Origin: Woeseia sp034521225
GTDB taxonomy: Bacteria > Pseudomonadota > Gammaproteobacteria > Steroidobacterales > Woeseiaceae
DNA: 64,000 nucleotides
Direction of reading: 5' to 3'
NCBI GenBank assembly: GCA_034521225.1
Contig: JAXHMR010000033.1
Coordinates: forward strand, 62,001-126,000
Position 1 is the stretch's first letter, and each line of letters starts with the position of its first letter. The notes beneath the pieces were generated by a model. It did not search any database, was not told the DNA's origin, and saw only the letters and a program-made list of their open reading frames with translations. This document shows positions 9,743 through 20,461 of this stretch, in pieces. Made by a program: the position numbers and the translations under genes.

Positions 9743-10488
9743 GCGCTTGCGGCCTCTTTCAGCCAGTCATAGCCGCGTTCCTCGAGTTCATGCGCAAGCG
9801 TCTTGTCCCCGGACCGGACGATACGGCCTGCTAACAGGACGTGCACATGGTCCGGTTTCTATGTAGTCGAGCAGGCGCTGGTAATGCGTGTAACCAGCAC
9901 GATTGCGCGCTCGGGATCGCGCAGCGTATTAATACCGTTGGCAACGGCTTTCAGCGCATCAATGTCGAGACCGGAGTCCGTTTCGTCGAGAATCGCGAGC
10001 TTCGGTTCGAGCATTGCCATCTGCAGTATTTCGTTGCGTTTCTTCTCGCCGCCGGAAACGCATTGACGCCGCGGTTCAAAAAGCTCTGGTCCATGTCGAG
10101 CAGGCGCATCTTCTCGCGCGCCGCCTGCAGGAATTCAAACGCATCGATTTCCTTTTCGCCGCGATGCTTGCGGCGCGCATTAAGCGCCGCCTTGAGCAAA
10201 TAGGCGTTGTTGACGCCAGCGATCTCGACCGGGTACTGAAATCGATGAAGATTCCTTCACGCGCGCGTTCCTCAGGCTCCAGTTCGAGCAGGTCGTTGCC
10301 GAAAAGCGTACGCTACCGCCGGTCACGGTGTAGTTCGGGTGGCCGGCGATGACCTGGGCAAGCGTGCTTTTGCCAGAGCCGTTCGGTCCCATGATCGCGT
10401 GCACTTCGCCAGCCTTCACGTTCAGCGTGACGCCATTCAGTATGGCCGTGTCGCCAATAGACGCGGACAGGTTGTCAATTTCGAGCAT
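9739..10488 (-). CDS. sufC: Fe-S assembly ATPase SufC (frameshifted)
   Basis: About 249 residues, the normal SufC length once indels are balanced. The Walker A motif GPNGSGKST and the SufC-typical AQVIAGHPNYTVTGG are clear in the first third, and the C-terminal ending EERGYDWLKEAAS can be read in another frame up to the TGA that overlaps sufD. At least four frame changes lie between 9830 and 10330. The ABC signature and Walker B region can be traced through the fragments (for example LAILDETDSGLDID around 9970-10000). ATP hydrolysis by SufC drives shape change in SufBCD. Confidence 0.88.
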
Positions 10489-10528
10489 TGGTTTCACATT
10501 TGTATCCTGTTGGTTGTGGGACGGGACG

Positions 10529-12001
<1,473 letters not shown>

Positions 12002-12470
12002 TTACTTCTCTTTACGTTCAATGTTGACGGGCATGCCGGCAAACCGGAATCGCGGCAGCGGGCTGTTGGCACGCGCCAGGTCGGCGAGACTGATCTCATC
12101 GAGCGAACGCCGGATCGCGACATTGATGCGCTGCCAGGCACTGCCGACATTGCACACTTCTTCAAGGTCGCAATGACTGTCGCTGGCGCTGCACTCGGTG
12201 ATCGACACCGGTCCTTCGAGCGCATCGATAATCGCCGCCGCACTGATATCGCCTGCGTTCTGTGCAAGCCGGTAACCGCCCTGGGCCCCACGCGACGACG
12301 TAACGAGGCCTGCCTTGCTCAGCATTTTCGGTAATTTGCTGACCGTGGCCATGCCCACGCCGGTGGCCGAGGCCACTTCGGACGCACTCTGGAAACCGTC
12401 GTCATTTCCGGCGAGGTGCGCCGGAGCGACCGTTCCGGTGCCGTCACTTCGCAATTGCTGATCGCAACAT
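12002..12470 (-). CDS. SUF-system Rrf2/IscR-type transcriptional regulator (frameshifted at N-terminus)
   Basis: About 155 residues, winged-helix Rrf2 fold. The recognition region reads ASATGVGMATVSKLPKMLSKAGLV and is followed by SSRGAQGGYRLA. Three cysteines spaced C-x6-C-x5-C near residue 100 are suited to hold an Fe-S cluster as in IscR. This matches the SUF regulator class described in Xanthomonas-type bacteria. I start at the ATG at 12470 (MLR...), which has GGAG eight bases upstream. Indels in the first 15 codons break the frame. As first gene of the operon it very likely represses the suf genes when cluster supply is sufficient; a matching operator lies 25 bases upstream. Confidence 0.84.
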
Positions 12471-12494
12471 ATTGCTGCTCCGGCTTTCTAATGT

Positions 12495-12509
12495 GGACCA
12501 TTTTAGTCC
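12495..12509 (-). promoter_or_regulatory. candidate Rrf2/IscR-type operator of the suf operon
   Basis: On the minus strand the sequence reads GGACTAAAATGGTCC, an imperfect palindrome with GGAC/GTCC arms and an A/T-rich centre. It resembles the GACTAAA-type half sites of IscR-like regulators. It lies 25 bases upstream of the regulator start codon, a good place for autorepression. The match is by eye only. Confidence 0.5.
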
Positions 12510-12563
12510 TATTTGGTTCGCGTGGCCAGTCCGGTTGGTCCTGGTGGCATGCTTTCGGGTCCG

Positions 12564-12663
12564 GCACCAATCCGCCCTGTCGGGAGTCCTTTGGGGGAAT
12601 GGCTCCCTTCGGTCCGCTTTATTTCCCCCAAAGGACTCCCGACAGGGGGTACCGGTGCTCCTC
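12564..12663 (+). repeat. long conserved-loop hairpin element, copy 1
   Basis: A perfect 25-bp stem (12575-12599 with 12623-12647) encloses a 23-nt loop (12600-12622) containing GGCTCCCTTCGGTCCGC. Outside the perfect stem the flanks pair less well (12564-12574 with 12648-12658) and end in GTACCGGTGCTCCTC. The same element occurs at 43227-43326 (inverted) and 47744-47842. It fills much of the 340-base gap between the suf regulator and the aldolase. No T-run follows, so it is not an ordinary terminator. Confidence 0.9.
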
Positions 12664-12703
12664 AGGGTCTGTTCGGACAGGGCCCGGTTGTTACCTGCCG
12701 CCG

Positions 12704-12730
12704 TTTACAACTGCCGAATTTTGTTATCCT
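12704..12730 (+). promoter_or_regulatory. possible promoter of the aldolase gene
   Basis: TTTACA (12704-12709) and TATCCT (12725-12730) are separated by 15 bases, slightly short for a sigma-70 promoter. They sit about 80 bases upstream of the aldolase ATG, in the only A/T-rich patch after the hairpin element. Weak evidence. Confidence 0.35.
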
Positions 12731-12810
12731 ACGCGGCTTACAGGGCCCGTCTGAGGCCCCGGCGCGACAACGACACAACCAAGCGGACCGAACCGTGAGG
12801 AGACAGGTGC

Positions 12811-13829
12811 ATGAATCTCAATGAACTGAAAAAAACAGCGCAGGCGATGGTCGGCGGCGGCAAGGGCATACTTGCGGCCGACGAAAGTTCGCCGACGATC
12901 AAGAAACGGTTTGATGCGATCGACAAAGTCCACCGAAGAGACGCGTCGCCGCTATCGGGAAATGCTGTTCACGACAGCAGACGTCGAAAAGTACATCGGC
13001 GGCGTGATCCTGTTCGACGAGACGATCCGGCAGAGCACGAAAGACGGCGTGCCGTTTCCGAAGTACCTGGCCGATCTCGGCATCATCCCGGGCATCAAGG
13101 TTGATACCGGGCGAAAGAGTATTGCCGGATTCCCGGCGAGAAAATCACCGAAGGTCTCGACGGCCTCCGTGATCGCCTGAAGGGATGTTGCGAGAATTGG
13201 GCGCGCGCTTCTCGAAATGGCGCGCTGTCATTAACATTGGCGACAACATTCCGTCCGCGTTTTGCCTCAAGGCGAATGCACACGCGCTCGCACGCTATGC
13301 CGCATTGTGCCAGGAAGCCAATATCGTGCCGATCGTCGAGCCCGAGGTGATCATGGACGGCGCGCACAGCATCGGGCGTTGTGAGGAAGTCACGGCGGCG
13401 GCGCTGGATGCCTTGTTCGCTGAACTCGCTGCACACAAGGTAGAGCTCAAGGGCATTGTGTTGAAACCCAACATGGTGCTATCCGGGACGGAGGCACCGA
13501 ACCGGGCCGGGCCCGCGGACGTCGCCGAGGCAACGCTGCGCTGCCTCAAAGCGCATGTGCCGTCGGAAGTCCCCGGCATTGCATTCCTTTCCGGCGGCCA
13601 GTCGGCGGAGGAAGCGACCGAGCACCTGAGCCTGATGAACCAGGCCGGTGATCTGCCCTGGGAACTGTCCTTTTCGTACGGACGGGCGCTGCAGGCGCCG
13701 GCGCTGGACGCGTGGCGTGGTAAGGAAGGCAGCTTCAAGGCCGGGCAGCAGGCGCTGATCAAGCGGGCACGGCTAAACAGTCTCGCACGCCAGGGCAAGT
13801 ACGATACTGACATGGAGTCGGCGGCCTGA
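12811..13829 (+). CDS. class I fructose-bisphosphate aldolase (frameshifted)
   Basis: About 340 residues. The N-terminus MNLNELKKTAQAMV leads into KGILAADESSPTIKKRF, the class I aldolase signature, and the Schiff-base lysine lies in GIVLKPNMVL. The C-terminus (SFSYGRALQAPALDAWRG) is complete. It splits fructose-1,6-bisphosphate into two triose phosphates without a metal ion. Indels near 12930, 13110, 13130 and 13190 break the frame; the part after 13200 is clean. Class I enzymes of this animal/plant-like type occur in scattered gammaproteobacteria. It stands alone between the suf and mla operons, with GGAG upstream of the ATG. Confidence 0.9.
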
Positions 13830-13868
13830 GAGGTTCGCGGCAGCGGCGAGGCGACGGGGCTAACTACA

Positions 13869-14682
13869 ATGAATGATTCAAATCGCGGGCTGATCGAGAT
13901 CAGCAACCTTTGCTATGCGCGCGGACCGAACGTGATATTCAAGAACCTGAATATTACGATTGCGCCCGGCAAGGTGACCGCCATCATGGGTCCAAGCGGC
14001 ACCGGCAAGACGACGCTGCTGCGCCTGATCACGCGGCAGCTCGTGCCGGACCGAGGCACGATACTGGTCGACGGCATCGATATTTCCCGCCTGAATGAAA
14101 AGAGTTGTTCCGGCTGCGCAAGCGCTTCGGTGTACTGTTCCAGAATGGCGCATTGCTGACCGATCTCAGTGTTTTTGAGAACGTTGCGTTTCCGCTGCGC
14201 GAGCACACCCAGCTCCGAGCCGACTGATACGGCATATCGTGCTGACCAAGCTGCATGCTGTTGGCCTGCGCGGCGCCGCGGACATGAAGCCGGCAGAGCT
14301 TTCCGGTGGCATGGCGCGCCGCGTTGCACTGGCCCGCGCCATGGTCATGGATCCTGAAATACTGATTTACGACGAACCGTTTGTCGGCCTCGACCCGATT
14401 TCGATGGGCGTCATCGTGCGCCTCGTCCGCCGCATGAACGATGCGCTTGGCATCTCGAGCATCGTCGTCAGCCATGACGTTCAGGAAATTTCCACGGTCG
14501 CTGATTGCAGCTACCTGATATCGGACGGCAAGGTCGCGGCGTCGGGCAGTCCCGACGAGCTCAGCAACACATCCTCGGAACTGGTCCGGCAATTCATGCA
14601 CGGCATGGCGGACGGGCCGGTCGCGTTCCATTACACCGCGCCAAATTATGCCGAGCAGCTACTGGGCCGGGACGCCGATTAA
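13869..14682 (+). CDS. mlaF: phospholipid transport ATPase MlaF (frameshifted)
   Basis: About 271 residues. Walker A GPSGTGKTT, signature LSGGMARRVALARA and Walker B ILIYDEPFVGLD are all visible, and the C-terminal tail is the MlaF type. MlaF powers the MlaFEDB complex in the inner membrane, which moves phospholipids between the inner membrane and the periplasmic carrier MlaC. Frame breaks lie near 14100 and 14220, between the Q-loop region (FGVLFQNGALLTDLSVFENVAFPL) and the signature motif. First gene of mlaFEDCB. Confidence 0.92.
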
Positions 14683-14689
14683 ATGCATA

Positions 14690-15454
14690 ATGTTCAGGGA
14701 AATCTACTACGCGTTCCTGGGGTTCCTGCAGACTTTCGGTGCACTGCAGATTTTCTTCCTGCAGCTGTTGCGGTATACGCCGCTGGTCGTCGTACGCCGT
14801 TTCCGGCTGATTGTGCACCAGGTCTACAATGCCGGTGCCTTGTCGCTGGTCATTATCATGATCTGCGGCTTCTTTGTTGGTGGCGTACTTGGCTTGCAGG
14901 GTTACTCGAACCTGGCGCGCTTCAACGCCGAGGATTCGGTCGGCACGTTTGCGGCATTTTCATTGCTGAAAGAGCTGGGGCCGGTCATCACGGCCCTGCT
15001 GTTTGCCGGACGGGCCGGTACGGCGTTGGCGTCAGAGATTGGCCTGATGCGCGCGACGGACCAGCTGGCGGCGATGGAGATGATGGCCATCAATCCGCTG
15101 CGCCGCGTGGTTGTGCCGCGTTTCCTGGGCGGCGTCATCGCCATGCCGTTGCTGGCGGCCGTCTTCAGCGTTGTCGGCCTGTTTGGTGCGCATGTCGTCG
15201 GGGTGAACCTGATGGGTGTCGATGCCGGCGCATTCTGGCAACAAATACAGAACTCTCTGGACCGTGTCGATGTCTACGAGGGTATCTTCAAGAGTTTCAT
15301 TTTCGGCGTGGTAGCCAGCCTGCTGGCGGTCTGGGAGGGTTACAATGCCATCCCGACTGCCGAGGGCGTAGGGCGTGCCACGACGCGTACCGTAGTCATT
15401 ACCGCCATAGCCGTGCTGATCTTTGATTTCATGATCACCGCTACGTTCATTTAA
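14690..15454 (+). CDS. mlaE: phospholipid transport permease MlaE
   Basis: 254 residues, intact. It has the MlaE permease fold with five or so membrane segments and the family signature around FKSFIFGVVASLLAVWEGY, plus the conserved ELGPVITALLFAGRAGTALASE loop. The ATG at 14690 lies 7 bases after the MlaF stop. It forms the membrane part of the MlaFEDB ABC transporter for glycerophospholipids. Confidence 0.94.
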   Translation: MFREIYYAFLGFLQTFGALQIFFLQLLRYTPLVVVRRFRLIVHQVYNAGALSLVIIMICGFFVGGVLGLQGYSNLARFNAEDSVGTFAAFSLLKELGPVITALLFAGRAGTALASEIGLMRATDQLAAMEMMAINPLRRVVVPRFLGGVIAMPLLAAVFSVVGLFGAHVVGVNLMGVDAGAFWQQIQNSLDRVDVYEGIFKSFIFGVVASLLAVWEGYNAIPTAEGVGRATTRTVVITAIAVLIFDFMITATFI

Positions 15455-15463
15455 GGAAGTACC

Positions 15464-15931
15464 ATGCAACAGACTCGATCCGTGGAACTGGGAACCGGCC
15501 TGTTCGTCCTGCTGGGTGTAAGGGCGCTGTTTTTCCTGACAACCCAGACCACTGGCAGCGACGCGTTCGATGCCAATGACACCTATACTGTGACGGCTCG
15601 GTTCGACAATCGGGCAGCCTGAAGAGCCGTGCACCGGTGGCAATGTCCGGTGTGACGATAGGCCGGGTCAAGGCGGTGCGTTTTGACCCCGAGCGGCTGA
15701 ATGCCGAGGTCACGTTCGCCATAGACCAGCAGTACGATGCGATCCCTGAGGATTCCGATGCCAGCATCCTGACGGCTGGCTTGCTCGGCAGCCAGTACAT
15801 CGGCTTGCAGGCGGGCGGGTCCGACATGTTCCTCGAGGAGGGCAGCGAGATCCAGTTCACGCAGTCCGCCATTGTCATCGAGAATCTCATCAGCAAATAC
15901 CTGTTTAACAGCGCAGGCGGCGACGAGGTAA
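15464..15931 (+). CDS. mlaD: MCE-domain substrate-binding protein MlaD (frameshifted)
   Basis: About 156 residues: an N-terminal membrane anchor (ELGTGLFVLLGV...) and one MCE domain (FDNIGSLKSRAPVAMSGVTIGRV; ILTAGLLGSQYIGL). MlaD forms a hexameric ring that passes lipid between MlaE and MlaC. Indels near 15520 and 15615 break the first third. At the end the visible frame runs straight into MlaC; shifting by one base gives a TAA at 15929-15931, eight bases before the MlaC ATG, which I take as the real stop. The ring-forming C-terminal helix is shorter than in E. coli. Confidence 0.88.
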
Positions 15932-15939
15932 TACAGGTC

Positions 15940-16552
15940 ATGACATCAACGATACTGAGAACTTTAATTTTAGCCCTGACATTGGGCGCGGCGAGTGTCG
16001 CGGCCAAAGAGGGAACCGTCGCCGTCATCACGGAAGCCATGGAAGAGCTCGCTGAAGGCCTGGTCGGCCGCAAGGAAGCGCTCACGGCCGACCGGGAGGC
16101 GCTGCATGCGCTGATCAACGATATCCTGCTGCCGCGCTTTGACCGTACCTACGCAGCCCAGCTGGTGATGGGGCGGCATTGGCGCTCGGCCAATGAGGAG
16201 CAACGCGAGCGGTTTATCGAAGCGTTCTACCAGAACCTGCTTCGCGAATATGCGGACAGCATGCTCGAGTTCGACCAGGACCGGATAGACGTCAAGCCTT
16301 ATGGCGGCCGATTCGTCCAGAGAACGAACCCGGGTGCAAACCGTGGTAACGCTTGAAGACGGCACCGAGGTACCGGTCAGCTACTCGCTGATCAATCGCG
16401 AGTCAGGCTGGCAGCTCTTCGACGTCACGATCGAGGGCATTTCGTATATCCGCAATTTCCGCTCGGAGCTGAACTCGGAGATTGGCAGCAAGGGGCTCGA
16501 GGCTGTCATCACCCGGCTGGAAAGCGAAGCGAAGCCAGATTCAGAACGGTGA
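15940..16552 (+). CDS. mlaC: periplasmic phospholipid carrier MlaC (frameshifted)
   Basis: About 204 residues, beginning MTSTILRTLILALTL with a signal peptide and containing the MlaC features RFDRTYAAQLVMGRHWR, FIEAFYQNLLREYADSM and SGWQLFDVTIEGISYIRNFR. MlaC ferries phospholipid between the outer-membrane MlaA complex and MlaD. One indel near 16300 separates the two halves. The stop overlaps the mlaB start (GTGA). Confidence 0.9.
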
Positions 16553-16890
16553 GCGAAGGCGAGTTCACGCTCGAGGATCGTGGTGACGGCTGCTTCGCGC
16601 TGTCCGGTGACATGAGTTTCGACACGTCCGGCCGCATCCTCAAGGACAGCGAACCCGTATTCGAGGAACATACCCGTATCGAAGTGGATCTCTCGGGTGT
16701 GACGAAGACGGACTCCGCCGGGCTGGCGCTGTTGCTTGAGTGGATTACGTGGGCCAATCACACGGTGCGCGAGATCCGGTTTTTGAATACGCCGGATAAA
16801 TTGCACGCGATTGCACGAACAACCGAAGTCGAGGATCTGTTGTCGCGTGGGGAACGCTGGTCAGGGTTTATTGAGGCACCCGGCGAGTAG
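16549..16890 (+). CDS. mlaB: STAS-domain protein MlaB
   Basis: 113 residues, one STAS domain with the conserved VDLSGVTKTDSAGLALLLEW. It is the cytoplasmic accessory subunit that stabilises MlaF in the lipid transporter. It uses a GTG start overlapping the mlaC stop. Last gene of the plus-strand mla operon; intact. Unlike in E. coli, no ibaG or murA follows: the next gene is mlaA on the opposite strand. Confidence 0.88.
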   Translation: MSEGEFTLEDRGDGCFALSGDMSFDTSGRILKDSEPVFEEHTRIEVDLSGVTKTDSAGLALLLEWITWANHTVREIRFLNTPDKLHAIARTTEVEDLLSRGERWSGFIEAPGE

Positions 16891-16917
16891 ATTTGGGGGC
16901 TACCCGTGCAACGGCGG

Positions 16918-17655
16918 TTATTCAAAATCCTCTTCAAACTCTTCGTAGAAATCGTCATCCATCGGCGGATTGCCGTCATGGACCTCAAAATTGCGGTTCT
17001 GCAGGTACGACTCCCGCAGCGTGATGTAGGGATCTGACGAGCCCTCGAGGAACTCCTCGGCGCTCAGCAGCCGCGTCCGCAAGTCAACGATCTGCAGGAC
17101 GACCAGCTTGTCCTGTACCGACGTGTTGTCGTAGTGATAGAGCGGGTTCAAGACCGTGTTCGCTGGCCGCATCACGGTGTCCCGCAGTGTGCTCGGGCCC
17201 AGGAACGGGATGACGACATAGGGCCCTTTGCCGACGCCCCAGACGGCGAGCGTCTGGCCGAAATCCTCGTCGTGTTCCTCCAGCCCGAACTCGGTTGCAA
17301 CATCGATGACACCGAGCAAGCCGACGCTGCTGTTCATCAGGAACCGGCCGATGTCGGAAAATCCGTCCGCGCCTTTGCCCTGCAGGAAGTTATTGACCGC
17401 CGTCAGTGGCGTCCAGAGATTACCGTAGAAATTGCTGACACCGTCTCTCGCAAGTTGCGGCACGACCGCGCGGTAGGCCTTTGCCGCCGGCTTCAGCGTG
17501 ACGGAATCAACTTTGGTATTGAACCAGTCTATGCGCCGGTTCAGCGGCTCCCAGGGATCGGCTGGCGATCGCAATTCCGGCGGCGTTACGTCGCCACGGG
17601 TGGCGCAGCCGCCCAACAGCATGGCCGACAGCACGGCAATAAGGGTGGTACGCAT
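16918..17655 (-). CDS. mlaA: outer-membrane lipoprotein MlaA (VacJ)
   Basis: 245 residues. The lipobox LLGGC lies near residue 17, followed by the MlaA core: DPWEPLNRRIDWFN, NFYGNLWTPLTAVNNFLQGK and FGQTLAVWGVGKGPYVVIPF. MlaA is a ring-shaped protein that removes misplaced phospholipids from the outer leaflet of the outer membrane and passes them to MlaC. The acidic tail (EEFEEDFE) is unremarkable. It is convergent with mlaFEDCB and 27 bases away, so the whole pathway is in one place although on two strands. Confidence 0.93.
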   Translation of the reverse strand: MRTTLIAVLSAMLLGGCATRGDVTPPELRSPADPWEPLNRRIDWFNTKVDSVTLKPAAKAYRAVVPQLARDGVSNFYGNLWTPLTAVNNFLQGKGADGFSDIGRFLMNSSVGLLGVIDVATEFGLEEHDEDFGQTLAVWGVGKGPYVVIPFLGPSTLRDTVMRPANTVLNPLYHYDNTSVQDKLVVLQIVDLRTRLLSAEEFLEGSSDPYITLRESYLQNRNFEVHDGNPPMDDDFYEEFEEDFE

Positions 17656-17669
17656 GTTTGTGTCCCTGC

Positions 17670-19169
17670 TTATCCCGGTGAGCGTCTGGCGGCGGATTGG
17701 TTCCGCCGCAGCTGCTGCAATTGTTCTTCGGACATGAATTCCTGAATAAAGTCGATCCGTGCCTCGTAGCGAATGCGCTGAATTTCCTGGATATCGGGCA
17801 TTGCCAGAGCCCGCTGCAGGAACCCGATACCGCCAAGCAGGTCGCCAATCATAAAGCGATACTCTGCCATGTAGTAGTGCGCTTCAGCGGTATCACCTGA
17901 ATCAATGGCGGCGCGCGCGATCAGGCGAACCTGCTCAGGTGTTGGCGGCACATTATTCAAAAGATCCAGCAGTGCCGCATGCGCCTTGCCGGCTTGTCCA
18001 AGCCGAAGCAGCGCTTCGGCGTAGTGCACAACGAGCGGCACATTGCGCGGGAACAGCGCCATGGCCCGCTCGAACGTGGCGGCCGCGCCGTCGATGTTCT
18101 CCAGGGCAAGCTGCGACTCACCGAGACCGATGTGATAAGCGATGACGTCCTGGTCGCGGTTTGCCAGCTCCTCGAATATACGATTGGCCTCGTTGTTGCG
18201 GCCGTCACGCAGGTAGGCGAGGGCGCGTCCGTACTTGTCTGTGTCGGACTGATCGGCGTAGTCCCGGCGTTCGTACCAGGAGACCGCCTGTTCGAATGTC
18301 ATGAAACTGCTGACCTTGACGCCGTGCCTGTGCAATGCCGTAGCCGCGCGAGTTTTCAGTTTCGACCGACGGGTAGTCGCGCGCGCGCCCGCGGGCCTCG
18401 GCAATACGTGAGCTGCTGACCGGGTGCGTACGCAGGAATTCCGGTAGCCGCGCCTCATGCGGCCGCGTGTCCCGTGAAATCACTTCAAAGAACGACGCCA
18501 TGCCGTCCGGGTCGAAGCCCGCTTCGGCCAGCGCTTCGATGCCGACCCGATCCGCTTCGTATTCGTTGCTGCGGGTGAAGTTGATTTGCTGCTGCATCGC
18601 CGTGCCCTGGGCCACGGCGATGGCACCCTGCATGGCATCGGAGCTGCCGCCCGCGGCGCCGGCCAGTATCGCGCCGCAGCATGATGGCGGTGTTCAGAAT
18701 GCTACTGGCGCTGGTTAGCGTGGATGGCGCGGGCAATGTGGCGTTGTGTAACGTGCGCGACTTCGTGCGCGAGAACGCCGGCGAGTTCTGATTCGTTACG
18801 CGTCGCATCCAGAAGCCCGGTGTGTATGCCGATGTAGCCGCCGGGCAGGGCGAAGGCGTTGATATTCGGGTCATCGACGACGAAGAACGTGAACTTATGA
18901 TCGCCATCGTTCGCGTGCGCTGAAATGCGGTGGCCGATTTCACTGATGTACTCGTTCACCAGCGGGTCTTCGACAACCTGGCCGCTGGCTCGAATGCTTT
19001 GCATGATGGAGCGGCCGAGCTGCGCCTCGTGGGACTTGGACAGGACCGCATCGGCCGGGCTGCCCATGTCCGGCAGGTTGATGTCGGCCGCGCTTGCACG
19101 CCCGCCCGCCAGGGCCAGCAAGGCACAAGTGAAGGTTACTAACGCGTTCTGGGCAGAGGTTCTGTACAA
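17670..19169 (-). CDS. bepA: BepA-like periplasmic M48 metalloprotease with TPR repeats (frameshifted)
   Basis: About 500 residues. A signal peptide is followed by the zinc motif HEVAHVTQRH and the third ligand in SNEYEADRVGIEA, then a TPR domain (AYHIGLGESQLALENIDGAAATFERAM and on). BepA acts as chaperone and protease for outer-membrane proteins such as LptD. Frame breaks lie near 18700 and 18350. The start is a TTG at 19169 with no closer ATG ahead of the signal peptide; this is uncertain. In E. coli bepA is near bcp, as here. Confidence 0.87.
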
Positions 19170-19322
19170 AGGCTAATCCCGCAACTCAACTGAACATCGG
19201 ACTGCTGTGCGTGCGGTCCGTTCCCGATGATACTCCGTGGGGGCACCGACGGCACCGTACCCGGTATCTGCAGACGGGGAGGTCTGTTTTGCAAGGTACT
19301 GATTGTAAAGTAGTTACCGGGT

Positions 19323-19795
19323 TTAACAATTCTTGACCGCCTCGAGCACCTCCTTGGCGTGTCCCTTGACCCGGACCTTGCGCCATTCCTGCCGCAGCTT
19401 GCCGTTCTCATCGATCAGGAAGGTACTGCGCACGACCCCCATGAACTTGCGCCCGTACAGGGTCTTCTCCTGGATAACGTCGAACGCCTGGCAAAGCTTG
19501 TCATCGTCATCAGACAGCAGGTCGAACGGAAACTCTTGCCTGGACTTGAATTTCTCGTGCGAGGCGACGCTGTCCCTCGAGACCCCGAGAATGACAGAGT
19601 TCTGCCGCTTGAACTTTGCGTGCAGGTCACGAAAGTCCTGGCCCTCGGTCGCGCACCGGGCGTACTTGTCCTTCGGGTAGAAGTACAGCACGACTTTTTG
19701 CCGCGAAGGTCTTTCAGCCGGATGGTCTTGTCGCCGGTTGCCTTGCAGGTGAAATCAGGGACGACGCGATTCAGGGTGGGGCCGCTCACGGGCAT
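19323..19795 (-). CDS. bcp: thioredoxin-dependent peroxiredoxin Bcp (frameshifted)
   Basis: About 157 residues of the Bcp/PrxQ family. It reduces hydroperoxides with a peroxidatic cysteine. The expected motif is STPGCATEG; the sequence reads DKYARCATEG in the main frame, while the neighbouring frame reads STPG at the same place. This points to two nearby indels that cancel. Another break is at about 19695. The position that is the resolving cysteine in many Bcp proteins is Q (TEGQDF), so this may be a one-cysteine form. Confidence 0.88.
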
Positions 19796-19817
19796 CCTCC
19801 TCTGGGTTCTACGGATG

Positions 19818-20347
19818 TCAGGATTTGACCGGCTCGAGGATCGCGTCCAGGTTGACCCGGTCGCAAAGCTCCATGAACTCGTCGCGCAGCTGCGAGATGT
19901 GCATCGATGCCGGCACGTTCACCGTCATCTGCACGGCGAACATCGGTGAGCCGGTATGGGCGCCGCGTAGCGGCGCGTGGCCAGGTCAGCAATCTCGACG
20001 TTGCGGGCGGCAAAGAAGTTGGCGAGATGGAACACGATGCCGGGCTGGTCGAGACAGACGACGTCGACCGCGTACGGCATGCTTTCTTCTTCACGCTCGC
20101 GGACGCCGGTCTTCCTGATGGAGACGCTTCAGTTCCGCGACTTGCCGAGCTTGTCGAGGCTTGCCTCGAGTTTGCCGAGCGTGTGCCAGTTGCCGGAGAC
20201 GAGCAGCAGCATGGCGAACTCGGTGCCGAGCGCGGTCATGCGGCTTTCCTCGATATTGCCGCCACAATCCAGGATGACCTTGGACAGGTCATTGACGACA
20301 CCGGGACGGTCCGTCCCGATTGCCGATAAAACAATAAGTTGTGTCAT
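19818..20347 (-). CDS. gcvR: GcvR-like ACT-domain regulator (frameshifted)
   Basis: About 177 residues with two ACT domains: the first begins QLIVLSAIGTDRPGVVNDLSKVI, the second contains VDVVCLDQPGIVFHLANFFAARNVEIADLAT. GcvR senses glycine and blocks the activator GcvA in E. coli; here the target is unknown. It lies between dapA and bcp, the same order as in E. coli, which supports the name. Frame breaks are near 20125 and 19965. The ATG at 20347 gives MTQLIVLSAIG. Confidence 0.83.
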
Positions 20348-20461
20348 TTTTCTCGAATTCTTCTTGCTTAGTTGCCGGGCCGGGCCGCGGGGCGCATCCG
20401 TCCTTGCCAGCATCGGGGGTGAACAGTAACATCGCCGGCTGATTTGTGGCGAGGAGATATT

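Noticed and set aside
12575..12647. Ordinary rho-independent terminator
   Set aside because: The stem is 25 bp and more, no T-run follows on either strand, and the loop is conserved between distant copies.
12416..12824. Several small open frames around 12.4-12.8 kb
   Set aside because: They cover the hairpin element and the promoter area. Similar peptides appear at the other hairpin copies because the DNA repeats, not because a protein is conserved.
15637..16356. A natural MlaD-MlaC fusion
   Set aside because: A TAA stop (15929-15931) and an MlaC start with a signal peptide lie at the junction; a one-base shift in mlaD hides the stop.
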